In this document: in pieces, positions 1-9,134 of the stretch
Numbering within the stretch: position 1 is the stretch's first letter
Layout of the letters: each line of letters starts with the position of its first letter
NCBI RefSeq assembly: GCF_015350805.1
Contig: NZ_JADKSG010000002.1
Location: 1,116,001 to 1,180,000 of the forward strand
Source of the DNA: Herbiconiux sp. VKM Ac-1786
GTDB taxonomy: Bacteria; Actinomycetota; Actinomycetes; Actinomycetales; Microbacteriaceae
Length of the DNA stretch: 64,000 nucleotides
Direction of reading: 5' to 3'
Position numbers and translations under genes: made by a program
The notes under the pieces: model-generated
Databases searched by the model: none
Told to the model about the DNA's origin: nothing
The model's input: the letters and a program-made list of their open reading frames with translations, nothing else

Positions 1-711
1 GAGCTGCGTGTCGAGGTGGATCTGGGCCCCGCGCTTGGCGAGGTTGTCGATCACCCAGAGGCTCGTCTTCAGGCTGACCTCGGGCATGATCCGGCCCATG
101 GCCTCGATCAGGTGGAAGTGGGTGTCTTCGAAGTCGATCTCGGGGTAGCTCGAGATGAGGGCGCTGACGAAGGAGCGCAGCTCGGCGAACACCTCGATGC
201 CCGCGAAGCCGCCGCCGACGACGACGACGGTGAGCAGGCGGTCGCGCTCGGGGCCGGGGGCCATCTGGGCGGCCTTGTCGAAGTTGACGAGGATGCGGTC
301 GCGGATCGCGGTCGCCTCCTCGATGGTCTTGAGGCCGATCGCCTCGTCGGCCACACCGGGGATGGGGAAGGTGCGCGACACCGAACCGGCGGTGACGACG
401 ATCTGGTCGTACTCCTCCTCCCACGTGTCGCCCGCGTTCGAGGCGATCGTCGCGGTCTTGGAGGCGTGGCTGATGCCCGTCACCTTGCCCGCGATCACGC
501 GGGTCTTCTTCAGGTGACGACGGATGCCGACGACGGCGTGACGGGGCTCGATCGAGCCCGCGGCCACCTCGGGGAGGAAGGGCTGGTACGTCATGTACGG
601 CAGCGGGTCGACGACGGTGACGTCTGCCTCACCGGCACGAAGCCACTTCTCCAGCTTCCAAGCGGTGTAGAAACCGGCGTAGCCGCCGCCGACAATCAGG
701 ATCTTGGGCAC
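1..711 (-). CDS. ndh: Type II NADH dehydrogenase (NDH-2), N-terminal part
   Basis: This is the first 237 residues of an FAD-dependent oxidoreductase; its C-terminus lies beyond the left edge of the window. NDH-2 enzymes pass electrons from NADH to quinone at the inner face of the membrane without pumping protons. The N-terminus reads MPKILIVGGGYAGFYTAWK, a dinucleotide-binding GxGxxG-type fold for FAD, and a second nucleotide-binding motif VVVGGGFAGIE lies near residue 165 for NADH. The GTG start at 711 is supported by an AGGAG ribosome binding site about 10 bases upstream. It is transcribed in the same direction as the protease/DUF501/FtsB/enolase group, but the gap of 42 bases leaves room for its own promoter. 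The family call is firm. Other FAD oxidoreductases of the same fold are the only alternative, since the C-terminal membrane anchor is not visible. Confidence 0.88.
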   Translation of the reverse strand, partial: MPKILIVGGGYAGFYTAWKLEKWLRAGEADVTVVDPLPYMTYQPFLPEVAAGSIEPRHAVVGIRRHLKKTRVIAGKVTGISHASKTATIASNAGDTWEEEYDQIVVTAGSVSRTFPIPGVADEAIGLKTIEEATAIRDRILVNFDKAAQMAPGPERDRLLTVVVVGGGFAGIEVFAELRSFVSALISSYPEIDFEDTHFHLIEAMGRIMPEVSLKTSLWVIDNLAKRGAQIHLDTQL

Positions 712-753
712 AGTGAAACGATCTCCTCAGTACAGGGGCCTGCGAACAGGGTA

Positions 754-2007
754 CTACTTGCGAAGCACGCCTCTGAAATGCGAGACGGCCCCCAGAGCGA
801 AAGCCGCCATCAGCATGAGGAACCCGAGCAGGAGCCCCAGCGGCACCGCCCAGTGGGTGAGAGTGTACACCCCGCCCGCGGGCTCGATCGCGCCGGCTCC
901 CGGGCTGCCGCCCTCGGTGTCGCGGCCGCCGGGCGGCGGGATGGTGAGCGTGTCGAGCGAGGTCGTCGCCGACGACGGCCGGTAGGTGGCGATCCAGGCG
1001 TCGAGGTCGCCCACCGGGTTGGCGGCGACGGGGGCGACGGATGCACTGACCGCCGCCTCGGCGTCGACCAGCCCGTACCCGTAGATCGGCCCGGGCACCG
1101 GCTCCCCCTTCGGTACGGCCGTGGTGACGATGCGGTTGATCACGTCGTCGGCCGAGAGCTCCGGATGCGCGGACTTCACCAGCGCGGCCAGACCGCTGAC
1201 CAGCGGCGCCGCCGCGCTCGTCCCGTCCCAGATCACGTGGGTGCCGCCGGGGATGACGCCGACCAGCTGCTCGCTCGGGGCCGCCACCGCGATGGTGATG
1301 CCCTGCGAGGACGCGTCGAAGCTCGCGTCGCCCTGCTTGTCCACCCCCGCGACCGCGACGACGCCCGGGATGGTGGCGGGGGCGCCCACCTCGGTGGTGC
1401 CGCTCCCCCGGTTGCCGGCGGCCGCGACCACGACCACGTCGTTGTCGAAGGCGTAGGAGAACGCCTCGTCCCAGCTCTCGGGCCAGTCGAGGCTGTTGCG
1501 GGTGAGCGACATGTTGATGACGTCGGCCCCGTGGTCGACGGCCCAGCGCACCGCCTCGGCGATCTGCTCGTCGGAGTCGACCGAGCCCTCGCCGAGCGCC
1601 ACCGAGATCGACAGCAGGGAGGCCTTCGGGGCCACGCCCAGCACGCCGTCGCCGAAGCCGGTGCCCCGACCGGCGATCAGCGAGGCCACCATGGTGCCGT
1701 GCTCGGGGCTCGCGCCCACCGGCTTCTGCCCGTCGGGCGAGCCGATGCCCGAGACGTCGGTGCCGTCGACCACCGCGTCGCGGAGCTCGGGCACGCTGCC
1801 GTCGACGCCCGTGTCGATGACGGCGACGGTGGCGCCCTCACCCTCCGTGACGTCCCACGCGGCGCGGTAGCCGTAGTCGCTCAGCCAGTACTCGGCGTCG
1901 CGGATGGAGTCGGCCCGCGCCGGAGCCGCCGGAGTGGCGGCGATGACCGGGGCGACCGCGAGCGCGCCGACGAGGGCGAGCGCCCAGCCCCTCCGCCGGC
2001 CGGTCAT
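754..2007 (-). CDS. S8 family serine protease, secreted and membrane-anchored (mycosin-like)
   Basis: A subtilisin-type protease of 417 residues. A signal peptide is visible at residues 1-31, ending in ARA. The catalytic triad is Asp65 (VIDTGVDG), His103 (HGTMVASL) and Ser264 (GTSAAAPLV), with oxyanion Asn199 (AAAGN). The C-terminus has a proline/glycine-rich linker, then one hydrophobic helix (WAVPLGLLLGFLMLMAAF) and a short basic tail, so the enzyme should sit on the outer face of the membrane. This layout resembles mycosins, but no ESX/type VII genes lie nearby, so a type VII role is not supported. The ATG at 2007 overlaps the stop of the upstream DUF501 gene by ATGA. An in-frame extension to 2139 exists but would run Arg-rich sequence ahead of the signal peptide, so I reject it. 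Confidence 0.88.
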   Translation of the reverse strand: MTGRRRGWALALVGALAVAPVIAATPAAPARADSIRDAEYWLSDYGYRAAWDVTEGEGATVAVIDTGVDGSVPELRDAVVDGTDVSGIGSPDGQKPVGASPEHGTMVASLIAGRGTGFGDGVLGVAPKASLLSISVALGEGSVDSDEQIAEAVRWAVDHGADVINMSLTRNSLDWPESWDEAFSYAFDNDVVVVAAAGNRGSGTTEVGAPATIPGVVAVAGVDKQGDASFDASSQGITIAVAAPSEQLVGVIPGGTHVIWDGTSAAAPLVSGLAALVKSAHPELSADDVINRIVTTAVPKGEPVPGPIYGYGLVDAEAAVSASVAPVAANPVGDLDAWIATYRPSSATTSLDTLTIPPPGGRDTEGGSPGAGAIEPAGGVYTLTHWAVPLGLLLGFLMLMAAFALGAVSHFRGVLRK

Positions 2008-2522
2008 CACTCGCCGAGGTCGTAGTCGACGCACTCGCAGACGAGCGGCGACCAGTCGCCGCGCTCGAGTGCGAGGTCGCCCACCGGGTTGACCCCGGGG
2101 CCGGCCGCGAGGGCGTGGGCGGCGAGGGCGTGCAGGCACTTGACCCGCACCGGCATGCCGCCGGCGGAGATGCCGGCGATCTCGGGCACCTCGCCGAACA
2201 CGGCGCGGTCGGCGAGGTAGGCCTCGTGGGCGGCCAGGTAGGCGGCGTTCAGCTCGGGGTCGGCGAGGTCATCCTGGAACTTGACCATCACGTGCTCGGC
2301 CTCGAGGTCGCTCATCGCGGCCGTCGCGGCGGGGTGCGACAGGTAGTAGAGGGTGGGGAAGGGTGAGCCGTCGGCCAGGCGGGGGGCCGTGGCGAGCACC
2401 GTCGGGTTGCCGCAGACGCAGCGGGCGGCGATGCCGAGCACGTTGCGCACCGGTCGGCCGAGCTGGGCACCCGCGACCGCGAGGTCATGCTCGGAGGCCG
2501 GCTCGAAGGGCGGCGTGCTCAC
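2007..2522 (-). CDS. DUF501 domain-containing protein
   Basis: A 171-residue protein of the actinobacterial DUF501 family. The biochemical role of this family is unknown. Visible features are a CxC pair in RCVCGNP near residue 37, a central LYYLSHPAATAAMSDLEAE segment, and a C-terminal CECVDYD motif, so metal binding through cysteines is possible but unproven. Position is conserved in Actinobacteria: it lies between an FtsB/DivIC-like gene, whose stop it overlaps by four bases (2519-2522), and the S8 protease, which it also overlaps by four bases. The tight coupling suggests one transcript and perhaps an envelope or division role, which is inference from context only. Confidence 0.85.
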   Translation of the reverse strand: MSTPPFEPASEHDLAVAGAQLGRPVRNVLGIAARCVCGNPTVLATAPRLADGSPFPTLYYLSHPAATAAMSDLEAEHVMVKFQDDLADPELNAAYLAAHEAYLADRAVFGEVPEIAGISAGGMPVRVKCLHALAAHALAAGPGVNPVGDLALERGDWSPLVCECVDYDLGE

Positions 2523-3034
2523 GGCACCACTCCGTTCTGCTGAAGTTCTTGGGGCGTGGAGGTGGACAGGCCGGCGGTCACGCCCGAGGCGAACAGCGAC
2601 GAGAGCCAGTCGACCTGCGTCGTGCTGATGGTGTCGCTCACGTCGGCGCCCGGCTCGACCGGGGCGGGGACGTCGTCGACGACGAGGAAGCTCGTCTCGC
2701 CCGGCATGACGTAGTAGAGCCGGTCGCGGGCCTCGGCCTTGATGTAGGCCGGGTCGGTCCAGCGGGCGATCTCGGAGGTCAGTGCGTCGTTCTCGGCGTC
2801 GCGGGCGTCGACCGCCGCGTGCAGCGCCGCGAGCTGCTGGCGCTGCTCGATGTAGACGCGGAGGCCGGGCGCGATGATCACGACGAACATCACGATGACG
2901 ACGAACATCAGCACCGTGAAGCCGGAGAAGCGGATGCTCCGGAGCCAGCCGGCCCCGGCCGCACCCGCCGCCGAGGGCTGCGGCAGCGCCACCGGCATCC
3001 GTGCCGGACGTGATGCTGATGTGCGCTGCCGCAT
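2519..3034 (-). CDS. FtsB/DivIC-family septum formation initiator protein
   Basis: A 171-residue single-pass membrane protein. After a basic, Pro/Ala-rich cytoplasmic N-terminus (about residues 1-37), a hydrophobic helix (GFTVLMFVVIVMFVVIIAPGL, about 38-58) is followed by a short coiled coil (YIEQRQQLAALHAAVDARDAENDALTSEI in shorter pieces) and the family motif around WTDPAYIKAEARDRLYYVMPGE. Proteins of this family join FtsL and FtsQ in the divisome and link peptidoglycan synthesis to Z-ring constriction. It lies just downstream of enolase, as in many Actinobacteria, and overlaps DUF501 by four bases. The C-terminal tail of about 55 residues after the YYVMPGE motif is not conserved as far as I can judge. 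Confidence 0.88.
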   Translation of the reverse strand: MRQRTSASRPARMPVALPQPSAAGAAGAGWLRSIRFSGFTVLMFVVIVMFVVIIAPGLRVYIEQRQQLAALHAAVDARDAENDALTSEIARWTDPAYIKAEARDRLYYVMPGETSFLVVDDVPAPVEPGADVSDTISTTQVDWLSSLFASGVTAGLSTSTPQELQQNGVVP

Positions 3035-3040
3035 GAATCC

Positions 3041-3073
3041 CTCGGGTGGTGCTCGGGTGGTGCTCGGGCTGCT
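3041..3073. repeat. Three short tandem 11-bp repeats between eno and the FtsB-like gene
   Basis: CTCGGGTGGTG occurs at 3041-3051 and 3052-3062, followed by a diverged third copy. The repeats fill most of the 46-base gap downstream of the enolase stop. No terminator hairpin is evident here, so read-through from eno into the division genes is possible. Confidence 0.6.
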
Positions 3074-3080
3074 CCGGCCC

Positions 3081-4400
<1,320 letters not shown>

Positions 4401-4411
4401 TCAGGCGATGG

Positions 4412-5020
4412 CTAGTCTAACGATTCGCGCGCGATGGCCTGCATGGTCATCACGGCCTCGAACAGCCAGGTCGAGAACTCGTCGTCGTAGGCGGCGTCCA
4501 GCGGGCGGTGCAGCGCCGAGTCGACGGCCGACATCACGAGGGTGACGGCGAGCCGGGCGCGGGCCGGCGTCGTGCGCTGCTCGGCCAGGGCGACGATCTC
4601 GTGCCGCAGCTCGGCGGCGAAGCGGATGACGTCGGGCGCGAGCTCCGGGCGCCGGCCGAGCAGGTCGCGGATCGCCTCGCGGTCGACGCCGTCGCGGGCG
4701 GTGGCGTCCATCACCGAGCCGACGAGGGTGCAGAGGTCGCGGACGAGCCAGCGCTCACCGTCGCGCTCCAGGAAGCGCTGCCGCTGCGCATCCGTCACCG
4801 TGAACGCGGACAGGCCGACGATCGCCGAGACCTTCGAGGGGAAGTAGTTGAAGAAGGTGCGGCTGGACACGCCCGCCTCGGAGCAGATCGCGTCGACCGA
4901 GGCGTGGCCGACGCCGTTCTCGGCCACCAGGCGCAGGGCGGCGTCGTGGATCGCGGCGCGCGTCTCCACCTTCTTGCGCTCCCGGAGGGGCAGCTCGTTC
5001 TCGGACTTCAGCGTCGTCAT
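4412..5020 (-). CDS. TetR family transcriptional regulator
   Basis: A 202-residue protein with an N-terminal TetR helix-turn-helix (about residues 12-62: RKKVETRAAIHDAALRLVAE, then VDAICSEAGVSSRTFFNYFPSK). The C-terminal ligand/dimerisation domain is unassigned. It is the last gene of a three-gene operon (MFS pump, MarR, TetR). Its ATG overlaps the MarR stop by four bases. Having both a MarR and a TetR regulator in the pump operon is unusual and suggests dual ligand control. Its target is probably one of the two operators at 7205-7248, which is inferred from position. Confidence 0.9.
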   Translation of the reverse strand: MTTLKSENELPLRERKKVETRAAIHDAALRLVAENGVGHASVDAICSEAGVSSRTFFNYFPSKVSAIVGLSAFTVTDAQRQRFLERDGERWLVRDLCTLVGSVMDATARDGVDREAIRDLLGRRPELAPDVIRFAAELRHEIVALAEQRTTPARARLAVTLVMSAVDSALHRPLDAAYDDEFSTWLFEAVMTMQAIARESLD

Positions 5021-5505
5021 CGTCGCTCCGTTCTGTCGTTGAACTCGCCGAGCAGGCGCACGAACTCCTGCACGTCGGGGGTGGGCCAGCCGTCGAGGGC
5101 GTCGGCGTAGAGCTCCTTCGTCTCCGCGCGCATCTCCTCGAGGCGGGCAAGGGTGAGGTCGGTGGGGGCGTAGAGCTGGGCGCGCCCGTCGCCCGGGTCG
5201 GGCACGCTCGAGACGAAGCCGAGCTCCTTGAGGCTGCGCAGCTGGCGGCTGAGGGCGCTCTTGTCCATCCGGGTGGCCTGGATGATCGCCCCGGGCGACG
5301 TGGGATGGTGCTTCACGATGTACTGCAGCACCGAATAGCCCGAGGGCTGGAGCTCCTCGGAGAACCGTTCGGCGTTGTGCAGCACCGCCCGGCGGACGGT
5401 GCGCACGAGGCGGGCCATCTCGCTCTCGATGGCGGAGACGGCCTCGCCGCGGGGGTCGGCCTGGGGGTCGTCGGTCACGACCCCCAGGCTAGCGTGGGCG
5501 GTCAC
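5017..5505 (-). CDS. MarR family transcriptional regulator
   Basis: A 162-residue winged-helix repressor. The core is visible as SGYSVLQYIVKHHPTSPGAIIQATRMDKSALSRQL in pieces (recognition helix about residues 75-95), followed by the wing DPGDGRAQLYAPTDL. MarR proteins bind palindromes as dimers and release them on binding phenolic or drug-like ligands. The start is a GTG at 5505 that overlaps the stop of the upstream MFS gene (GTGA). The same four-base overlap joins it to the downstream TetR gene. Translation of the three proteins is therefore likely coupled. Confidence 0.92.
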   Translation of the reverse strand: MTAHASLGVVTDDPQADPRGEAVSAIESEMARLVRTVRRAVLHNAERFSEELQPSGYSVLQYIVKHHPTSPGAIIQATRMDKSALSRQLRSLKELGFVSSVPDPGDGRAQLYAPTDLTLARLEEMRAETKELYADALDGWPTPDVQEFVRLLGEFNDRTERR

Positions 5506-7184
5506 CGGCGTTCGGGCGCCTCCTCGGCGTGACGCGGGGCGTGCGGCCGCGCATCCTCGTCGTCACGGATCTTCTCGGTGCTCTCGCCCGCGATCTCGGC
5601 GGCCGAGACGGTGACGACCGTCTGCTCCAGGTCGGCGATCTGCTCCTGCGAGGTCTTGGTGCCGAGGGCACGGTTCGGCAGCAGGGCGATCGCGACGATC
5701 GACAGCAGCGCGAGCGGCACGGCCAGCAGGAAGATGTCGGCCACCGCCTCACCGTAGGCCGACTCCACGAGGGTGCGGATCGGGCCGGGCAGGGTCGACA
5801 GGTCGGGGATGCCGCCGCTCTCGAGACCGCCGGTCTGCGAGGGGTCGACGCCGAGCTTCAGCAGCCCGTCGGCGATCAGCGAGGTGATGCGGTTGCCGAG
5901 AACGGCGCCCATCACGGCCACGCCGATCGTGCCGCCGAGCGAGCGGAAGAAGGCGACGGAGGCGCTGGCCACACCGATCTGCCGCGGGTCGACCGCGTTC
6001 TGCACGATCAGCACGAGGTTCTGCATGACCATGCCGACGCCCGAGCCCATGATGAACATGTAGAGGAACACCAGCCAGAAGCTCGTGTCGTAGCGGATGG
6101 TGCCCATCAGCGCGAGGCCGATGGTGAGCAGCACCGAGCCGACCACCATGTAGCGCTTCCAGACGCCGGTGCGGCTGATCACCTGGCCGATGACGATGCT
6201 CGACACCAGGACGCCCGCGATCATCGGGATGGTGAGGAGGCCGGACTCGGTCGGCGTCTTGCCGCGGGCCAGCTGCATGTACTGGCTGAGGAAGATGCTC
6301 GTGCCGAACATGGCGACGCCCACCGAGATGCTCGCGATGACCGCGAGCCAGAAGGTGCGGTTCTTGAAGAGCGTCATCGGGATGATGGGCTCCTTCACCT
6401 TCAGCTCGGTGACGACCGCGGCGGCCAGCAGCAGCACGGCGCCGACGACCATGGCGATGGACTGCACGGAGCCCCACTCGAAGTCGTTGCCCGCGAGGGT
6501 GACCCAGATCAGCAGCAGCGAGACGCCGGCGGCGATCAGGGCCGCGCCGAGGTAGTCGATGGTGACCTTGCGCTTCTGCGTGGGGATGTGCAGCGTGCGC
6601 TGCAGCACGATCAGCGCGGCGACGGCGAAGGGCACGGCGATGTAGAAGTTCCAGCGCCAGCCGGCCGAGTCGGTGATGACACCGCCGAGCAGAGGGCCGC
6701 CGACGGTGGCGACGGCCATCACGGCACCGAGGAGGCCCATGTAGCGGCCGCGCTCACGGGGCGGGATGATGTCGGCCATCGCGACCTGCACGAGGGCGGT
6801 CAGACCGCCGGCGCCGAGGCCCTGCAGCACGCGGAAGAAGATGAGCATCTCGGTGGACTGCGCGAGGCCGGCGAGACCGGAGCCGACGACGAAGATGATC
6901 AGCGACAGCTGGATCAGACGCTTGCGGTTCGTCAGGTCGGCGAGCTTGCCCCAGATGGGCGTCGAGACGGTGGTGGCGAGCAGGGTCGCGGTGACGACCC
7001 AGGTGTAGCCGGACTGCGTGCCGCCGAGGTCGGAGATGATCTTCGGCAGCGAGCTCGAGACGACAGTGCTGGCGAGCATCGCCACGAACATGCCGAGCAA
7101 GAGGCCCGACAAGGGCACGAGCACCTGCCGGCGGGTCTTGGCGCCCTCCGCGGGCGCCGGGGCTTCGATGGTCTGTGAGGACAC
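5502..7184 (-). CDS. DHA2-family MFS multidrug efflux transporter (14 TM, EmrB/QacA type)
   Basis: A drug/proton antiporter of about 560 residues with 14 predicted membrane helices, the DHA2 pattern. Motif A-like (GKLADLTNRKRL) and motif C-like (GPLLGGVITDSAGWRWNFYI) sequences are present in the first half. An acidic cytoplasmic tail follows the last helix. I choose the GTG at 7184, preceded by AGGAG, giving MSSQTIEAPAP. The longer start at 7247 would place the coding region through the operator palindromes and is unlikely. The gene heads an operon with MarR and TetR regulators, overlapping MarR by four bases. Twin palindromes at 7205-7248 flank the likely -10 region, so repression with induction by substrate is the expected mode. 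Confidence 0.9.
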   Translation of the reverse strand: MSSQTIEAPAPAEGAKTRRQVLVPLSGLLLGMFVAMLASTVVSSSLPKIISDLGGTQSGYTWVVTATLLATTVSTPIWGKLADLTNRKRLIQLSLIIFVVGSGLAGLAQSTEMLIFFRVLQGLGAGGLTALVQVAMADIIPPRERGRYMGLLGAVMAVATVGGPLLGGVITDSAGWRWNFYIAVPFAVAALIVLQRTLHIPTQKRKVTIDYLGAALIAAGVSLLLIWVTLAGNDFEWGSVQSIAMVVGAVLLLAAAVVTELKVKEPIIPMTLFKNRTFWLAVIASISVGVAMFGTSIFLSQYMQLARGKTPTESGLLTIPMIAGVLVSSIVIGQVISRTGVWKRYMVVGSVLLTIGLALMGTIRYDTSFWLVFLYMFIMGSGVGMVMQNLVLIVQNAVDPRQIGVASASVAFFRSLGGTIGVAVMGAVLGNRITSLIADGLLKLGVDPSQTGGLESGGIPDLSTLPGPIRTLVESAYGEAVADIFLLAVPLALLSIVAIALLPNRALGTKTSQEQIADLEQTVVTVSAAEIAGESTEKIRDDEDARPHAPRHAEEAPERR

Positions 7185-7204
7185 GGTTCTCCTGTACGAA
7201 AAAA

Positions 7205-7248
7205 GTTGATCTGGATCAACGATATACCCGTTGTTGACCCAGATCAAC
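7205..7248. promoter_or_regulatory. Twin palindromic operators upstream of the MFS-MarR-TetR operon
   Basis: Two 16-bp near-identical palindromes face each other: GTTGATCTGGATCAAC at 7205-7220 (7-bp arms, 2-bp centre, perfect) and GTTGACCCAGATCAAC at 7233-7248 (one mismatch). Together they also form a larger inverted repeat. On the minus strand a -10-like TATATC lies between them and TTGATC of the distal palindrome could serve as -35, so a bound repressor would block polymerase. One or both sites probably bind the MarR or TetR protein encoded in the operon. Confidence 0.8.
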
Positions 7249-7326
7249 TAATTCCTGCAGAAAGTGCAAACTTTTATGCTGTGCACGGTTTCTGCCCGTA
7301 CGACCCATCCGGCTCAGGATGCTCGG

Positions 7327-8601
7327 CTACTCCCCCGCCGTGATGGCCTCCGCCTCGACGAGCTCGTCCTCCTCCTCGCGGTCGATGTGGGCGATGGCAC
7401 GGTGACCGGCGATGACGATGATCGAGGCGATCACCACGGAGCCCGCGGCGACGTAGAACGGGGTCGCCGCGGTGAACAGACCGGCGATCAGGGAGGCGGC
7501 GGGCGGGGCGACCGCTCCGCCGATGAAGCGCACGGCCGAGTAGGCCGAGGAGGCCACGGGGCGCGGCAGGTCGGTCGCCGCCATCACCGACTCGGTGAGC
7601 ACGGTGTTCATCACGCCGAGCAGGGCACCGCCCGCGACCACGCAGGTGATCAGGCCGGGCACGCTGTCGACGAAGACGCCCGCGAGCACGAGGTCGACGC
7701 CGAGCAGGAGCAGCACCGTCCAGAGCACGCGGCTGCGCGGGATGCGCCGGGTCAGCCACGGCGCCACCCAGACCGAGGTGATCGCGACCGCGATCCCCCA
7801 GCCGAAGAAGGTGAGGCCGAGACCCATCTCGTCGAGCCCGAGCGGGAACGGCGTGTAGGCCAGCAGGATGAAGAAGCCGATGTTGTAGAACAGGGCGGCG
7901 ATCGCGAGGATCGACAGCGCCGGCTTCGCGAGCGCCTTGAACGGCGCCGAGAGCGGCGTGGGGGTCGGCTTGGTGGGCTCCTTCTTCATCAGCGTCGCGA
8001 TGGCGATGAAGCCGATGGCCATCAGCACGCTGGTGCCGAAGAACGGCCCCCGCCAGCTGATCGAGCCGAGCAGCCCGCCGAGCAGCGGGCCGATCGCGAT
8101 GCCGAGGCCGAGGGCGGCCTCGTAGAGGATGATCGCCGAGCTCGCTCCCCCGCTCGCCGCGCCCACGATGGTGGCGAGGGCGGTCGAGATGAACAGAGCG
8201 TTGCCGAGGCCCCAGCCGGCGCGGAAGCCGATGACCGACTCCACGTTCTGCGACAGGCCGGCGGCGAGGGCGAAGGCGACGATCAGCGCGAGGCCGATCA
8301 GCAGCGTCTTGCGGGCGCCGATGCGGGTCGAGAGCCAGCTCGTGAAGAGCATGGCCACGCCCGTGATCAGCAGGTAGCTGGTGAACAGCAGCGAGGTCTG
8401 GGTCTGGGTGGCGTCGAGGCTCTCGGCGATGGCCGGGAGGATCGGGTCGACCAGGCCGATGCCCATGAAGGCGATGACGCAGGCGAACGCCACGGCCCAG
8501 ACGGCCTTGGGCTGGTGCAGGATCGAGTTCTTCGGGGCCGTCTTGGCGGGGTGCTTCGTGGTGGTGGCGGTCGTCGCCGTGTCGGTGGCCGTCGCGATCA
8601 C
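7327..8601 (-). CDS. MFS transporter (12 TM, DHA1-like)
   Basis: A 424-residue major facilitator with about 12 hydrophobic helices. The first helices read ILHQPKAVWAVAFACVIAFM and the loop 2-3 motif A-like STRIGARKTLLIG. The C-terminus ends in an acidic EEEDELVEAEAITAGE tail. DHA1 members usually export drugs or metabolites by proton antiport; the substrate here is unknown. The start is a GTG at 8601 overlapping the stop of the upstream MarR gene (GTGA). A longer open frame to 8823 is an artefact of overlap with marR. Co-transcription with a MarR regulator suggests an inducible resistance pump. Confidence 0.88.
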   Translation of the reverse strand: MIATATDTATTATTTKHPAKTAPKNSILHQPKAVWAVAFACVIAFMGIGLVDPILPAIAESLDATQTQTSLLFTSYLLITGVAMLFTSWLSTRIGARKTLLIGLALIVAFALAAGLSQNVESVIGFRAGWGLGNALFISTALATIVGAASGGASSAIILYEAALGLGIAIGPLLGGLLGSISWRGPFFGTSVLMAIGFIAIATLMKKEPTKPTPTPLSAPFKALAKPALSILAIAALFYNIGFFILLAYTPFPLGLDEMGLGLTFFGWGIAVAITSVWVAPWLTRRIPRSRVLWTVLLLLGVDLVLAGVFVDSVPGLITCVVAGGALLGVMNTVLTESVMAATDLPRPVASSAYSAVRFIGGAVAPPAASLIAGLFTAATPFYVAAGSVVIASIIVIAGHRAIAHIDREEEDELVEAEAITAGE

Positions 8602-9062
8602 GCGGCTTTCACGACGTCGGCGGCGCGCACGTCGGTGCACTCGTGCAGCAGGTCGACGGCGCGCGAGATGACCTCGATCTCCTCGCGGTCGAGGTCGTCG
8701 AACAGCGGGGCGAGGGCGGCGCCGAGCTTCTCGCGCCAGTCGGCGAGGGCGCGGATGCCCTTCGGGGCGAGGGCGATCTGCCACGCGCGGGCGTCGTCGA
8801 CGTCGGCGATGCGGCGGATCCACTCCACCTCGTTGAGGTTCGCGACGATCTTCGTCATCGTCGGCTGGCTGACGCGGCTCTGCTTGGCGAGCTCGCCGAG
8901 GCGCATGGGGCCGAAGCTGCTGAGCACGCTGAGAGTGCGCCAGGTGGCGGGTGAGGTCTGTTCGCCGGTGGCCTGGGCGGCGATGCGGGTGAGGCGGTGC
9001 GTGACCGAGACGAGGTCGGAGAGCAGCGTCTGGAGTTCGGGGGTGGGGGTTTCGTTAGTCAC
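8598..9062 (-). CDS. MarR family transcriptional regulator of the adjacent MFS pump
   Basis: A 154-residue winged-helix regulator. The DNA-binding region is TWRTLSVLSSFGPMRLGEL and then SRVSQPTMTKIVANLNEVEW (about residues 40-85), with a wing at DVDDARAWQIALAPKG. Start is a GTG at 9062. A TACACT -10 hexamer ends 8 bases upstream, so the mRNA is probably leaderless. The palindrome CATAGCTTGGCTATG touches this -10 box, the normal arrangement for MarR autoregulation of its own operon with the MFS gene. The gene overlaps the pump gene by four bases. Confidence 0.92.
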   Translation of the reverse strand: MTNETPTPELQTLLSDLVSVTHRLTRIAAQATGEQTSPATWRTLSVLSSFGPMRLGELAKQSRVSQPTMTKIVANLNEVEWIRRIADVDDARAWQIALAPKGIRALADWREKLGAALAPLFDDLDREEIEVISRAVDLLHECTDVRAADVVKAA

Positions 9063-9070
9063 GGTTAACC

Positions 9071-9076
9071 AGTGTA
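9071..9076 (-). promoter_or_regulatory. -10 box TACACT of the marR-MFS operon (leaderless)
   Basis: On the minus strand TACACT is followed by the 8-base palindrome GGTTAACC and then the GTG start of the MarR gene. No Shine-Dalgarno sequence is present, which fits a transcript starting at or next to the start codon. Confidence 0.55.
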
Positions 9077-9091
9077 CATAGCTTGGCTATG
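9077..9091. promoter_or_regulatory. MarR-type operator palindrome
   Basis: CATAGCTTGGCTATG has perfect 6-bp arms around a TTG centre and directly abuts the -10 box on its upstream side. It is the natural binding site for the MarR protein encoded immediately downstream. Confidence 0.72.
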
Positions 9092-9134
9092 CACTTGTCA
9101 CTCCGCGGGAAATCGATCCGGCGATCGCGCGACC

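Noticed and set aside
754-2007. Mycosin of an ESX/type VII secretion system
   Set aside because: The protease has the right topology, but no EccB, EccC, EccD, EccE or WXG100 gene is present nearby.
5529-7178. Plus-strand open frame of 549 codons opposite the MFS pump
   Set aside because: Composition is dominated by His, Asp, Arg and Gly as in other shadows of GC-rich genes, and the minus-strand protein has 14 clear membrane helices.
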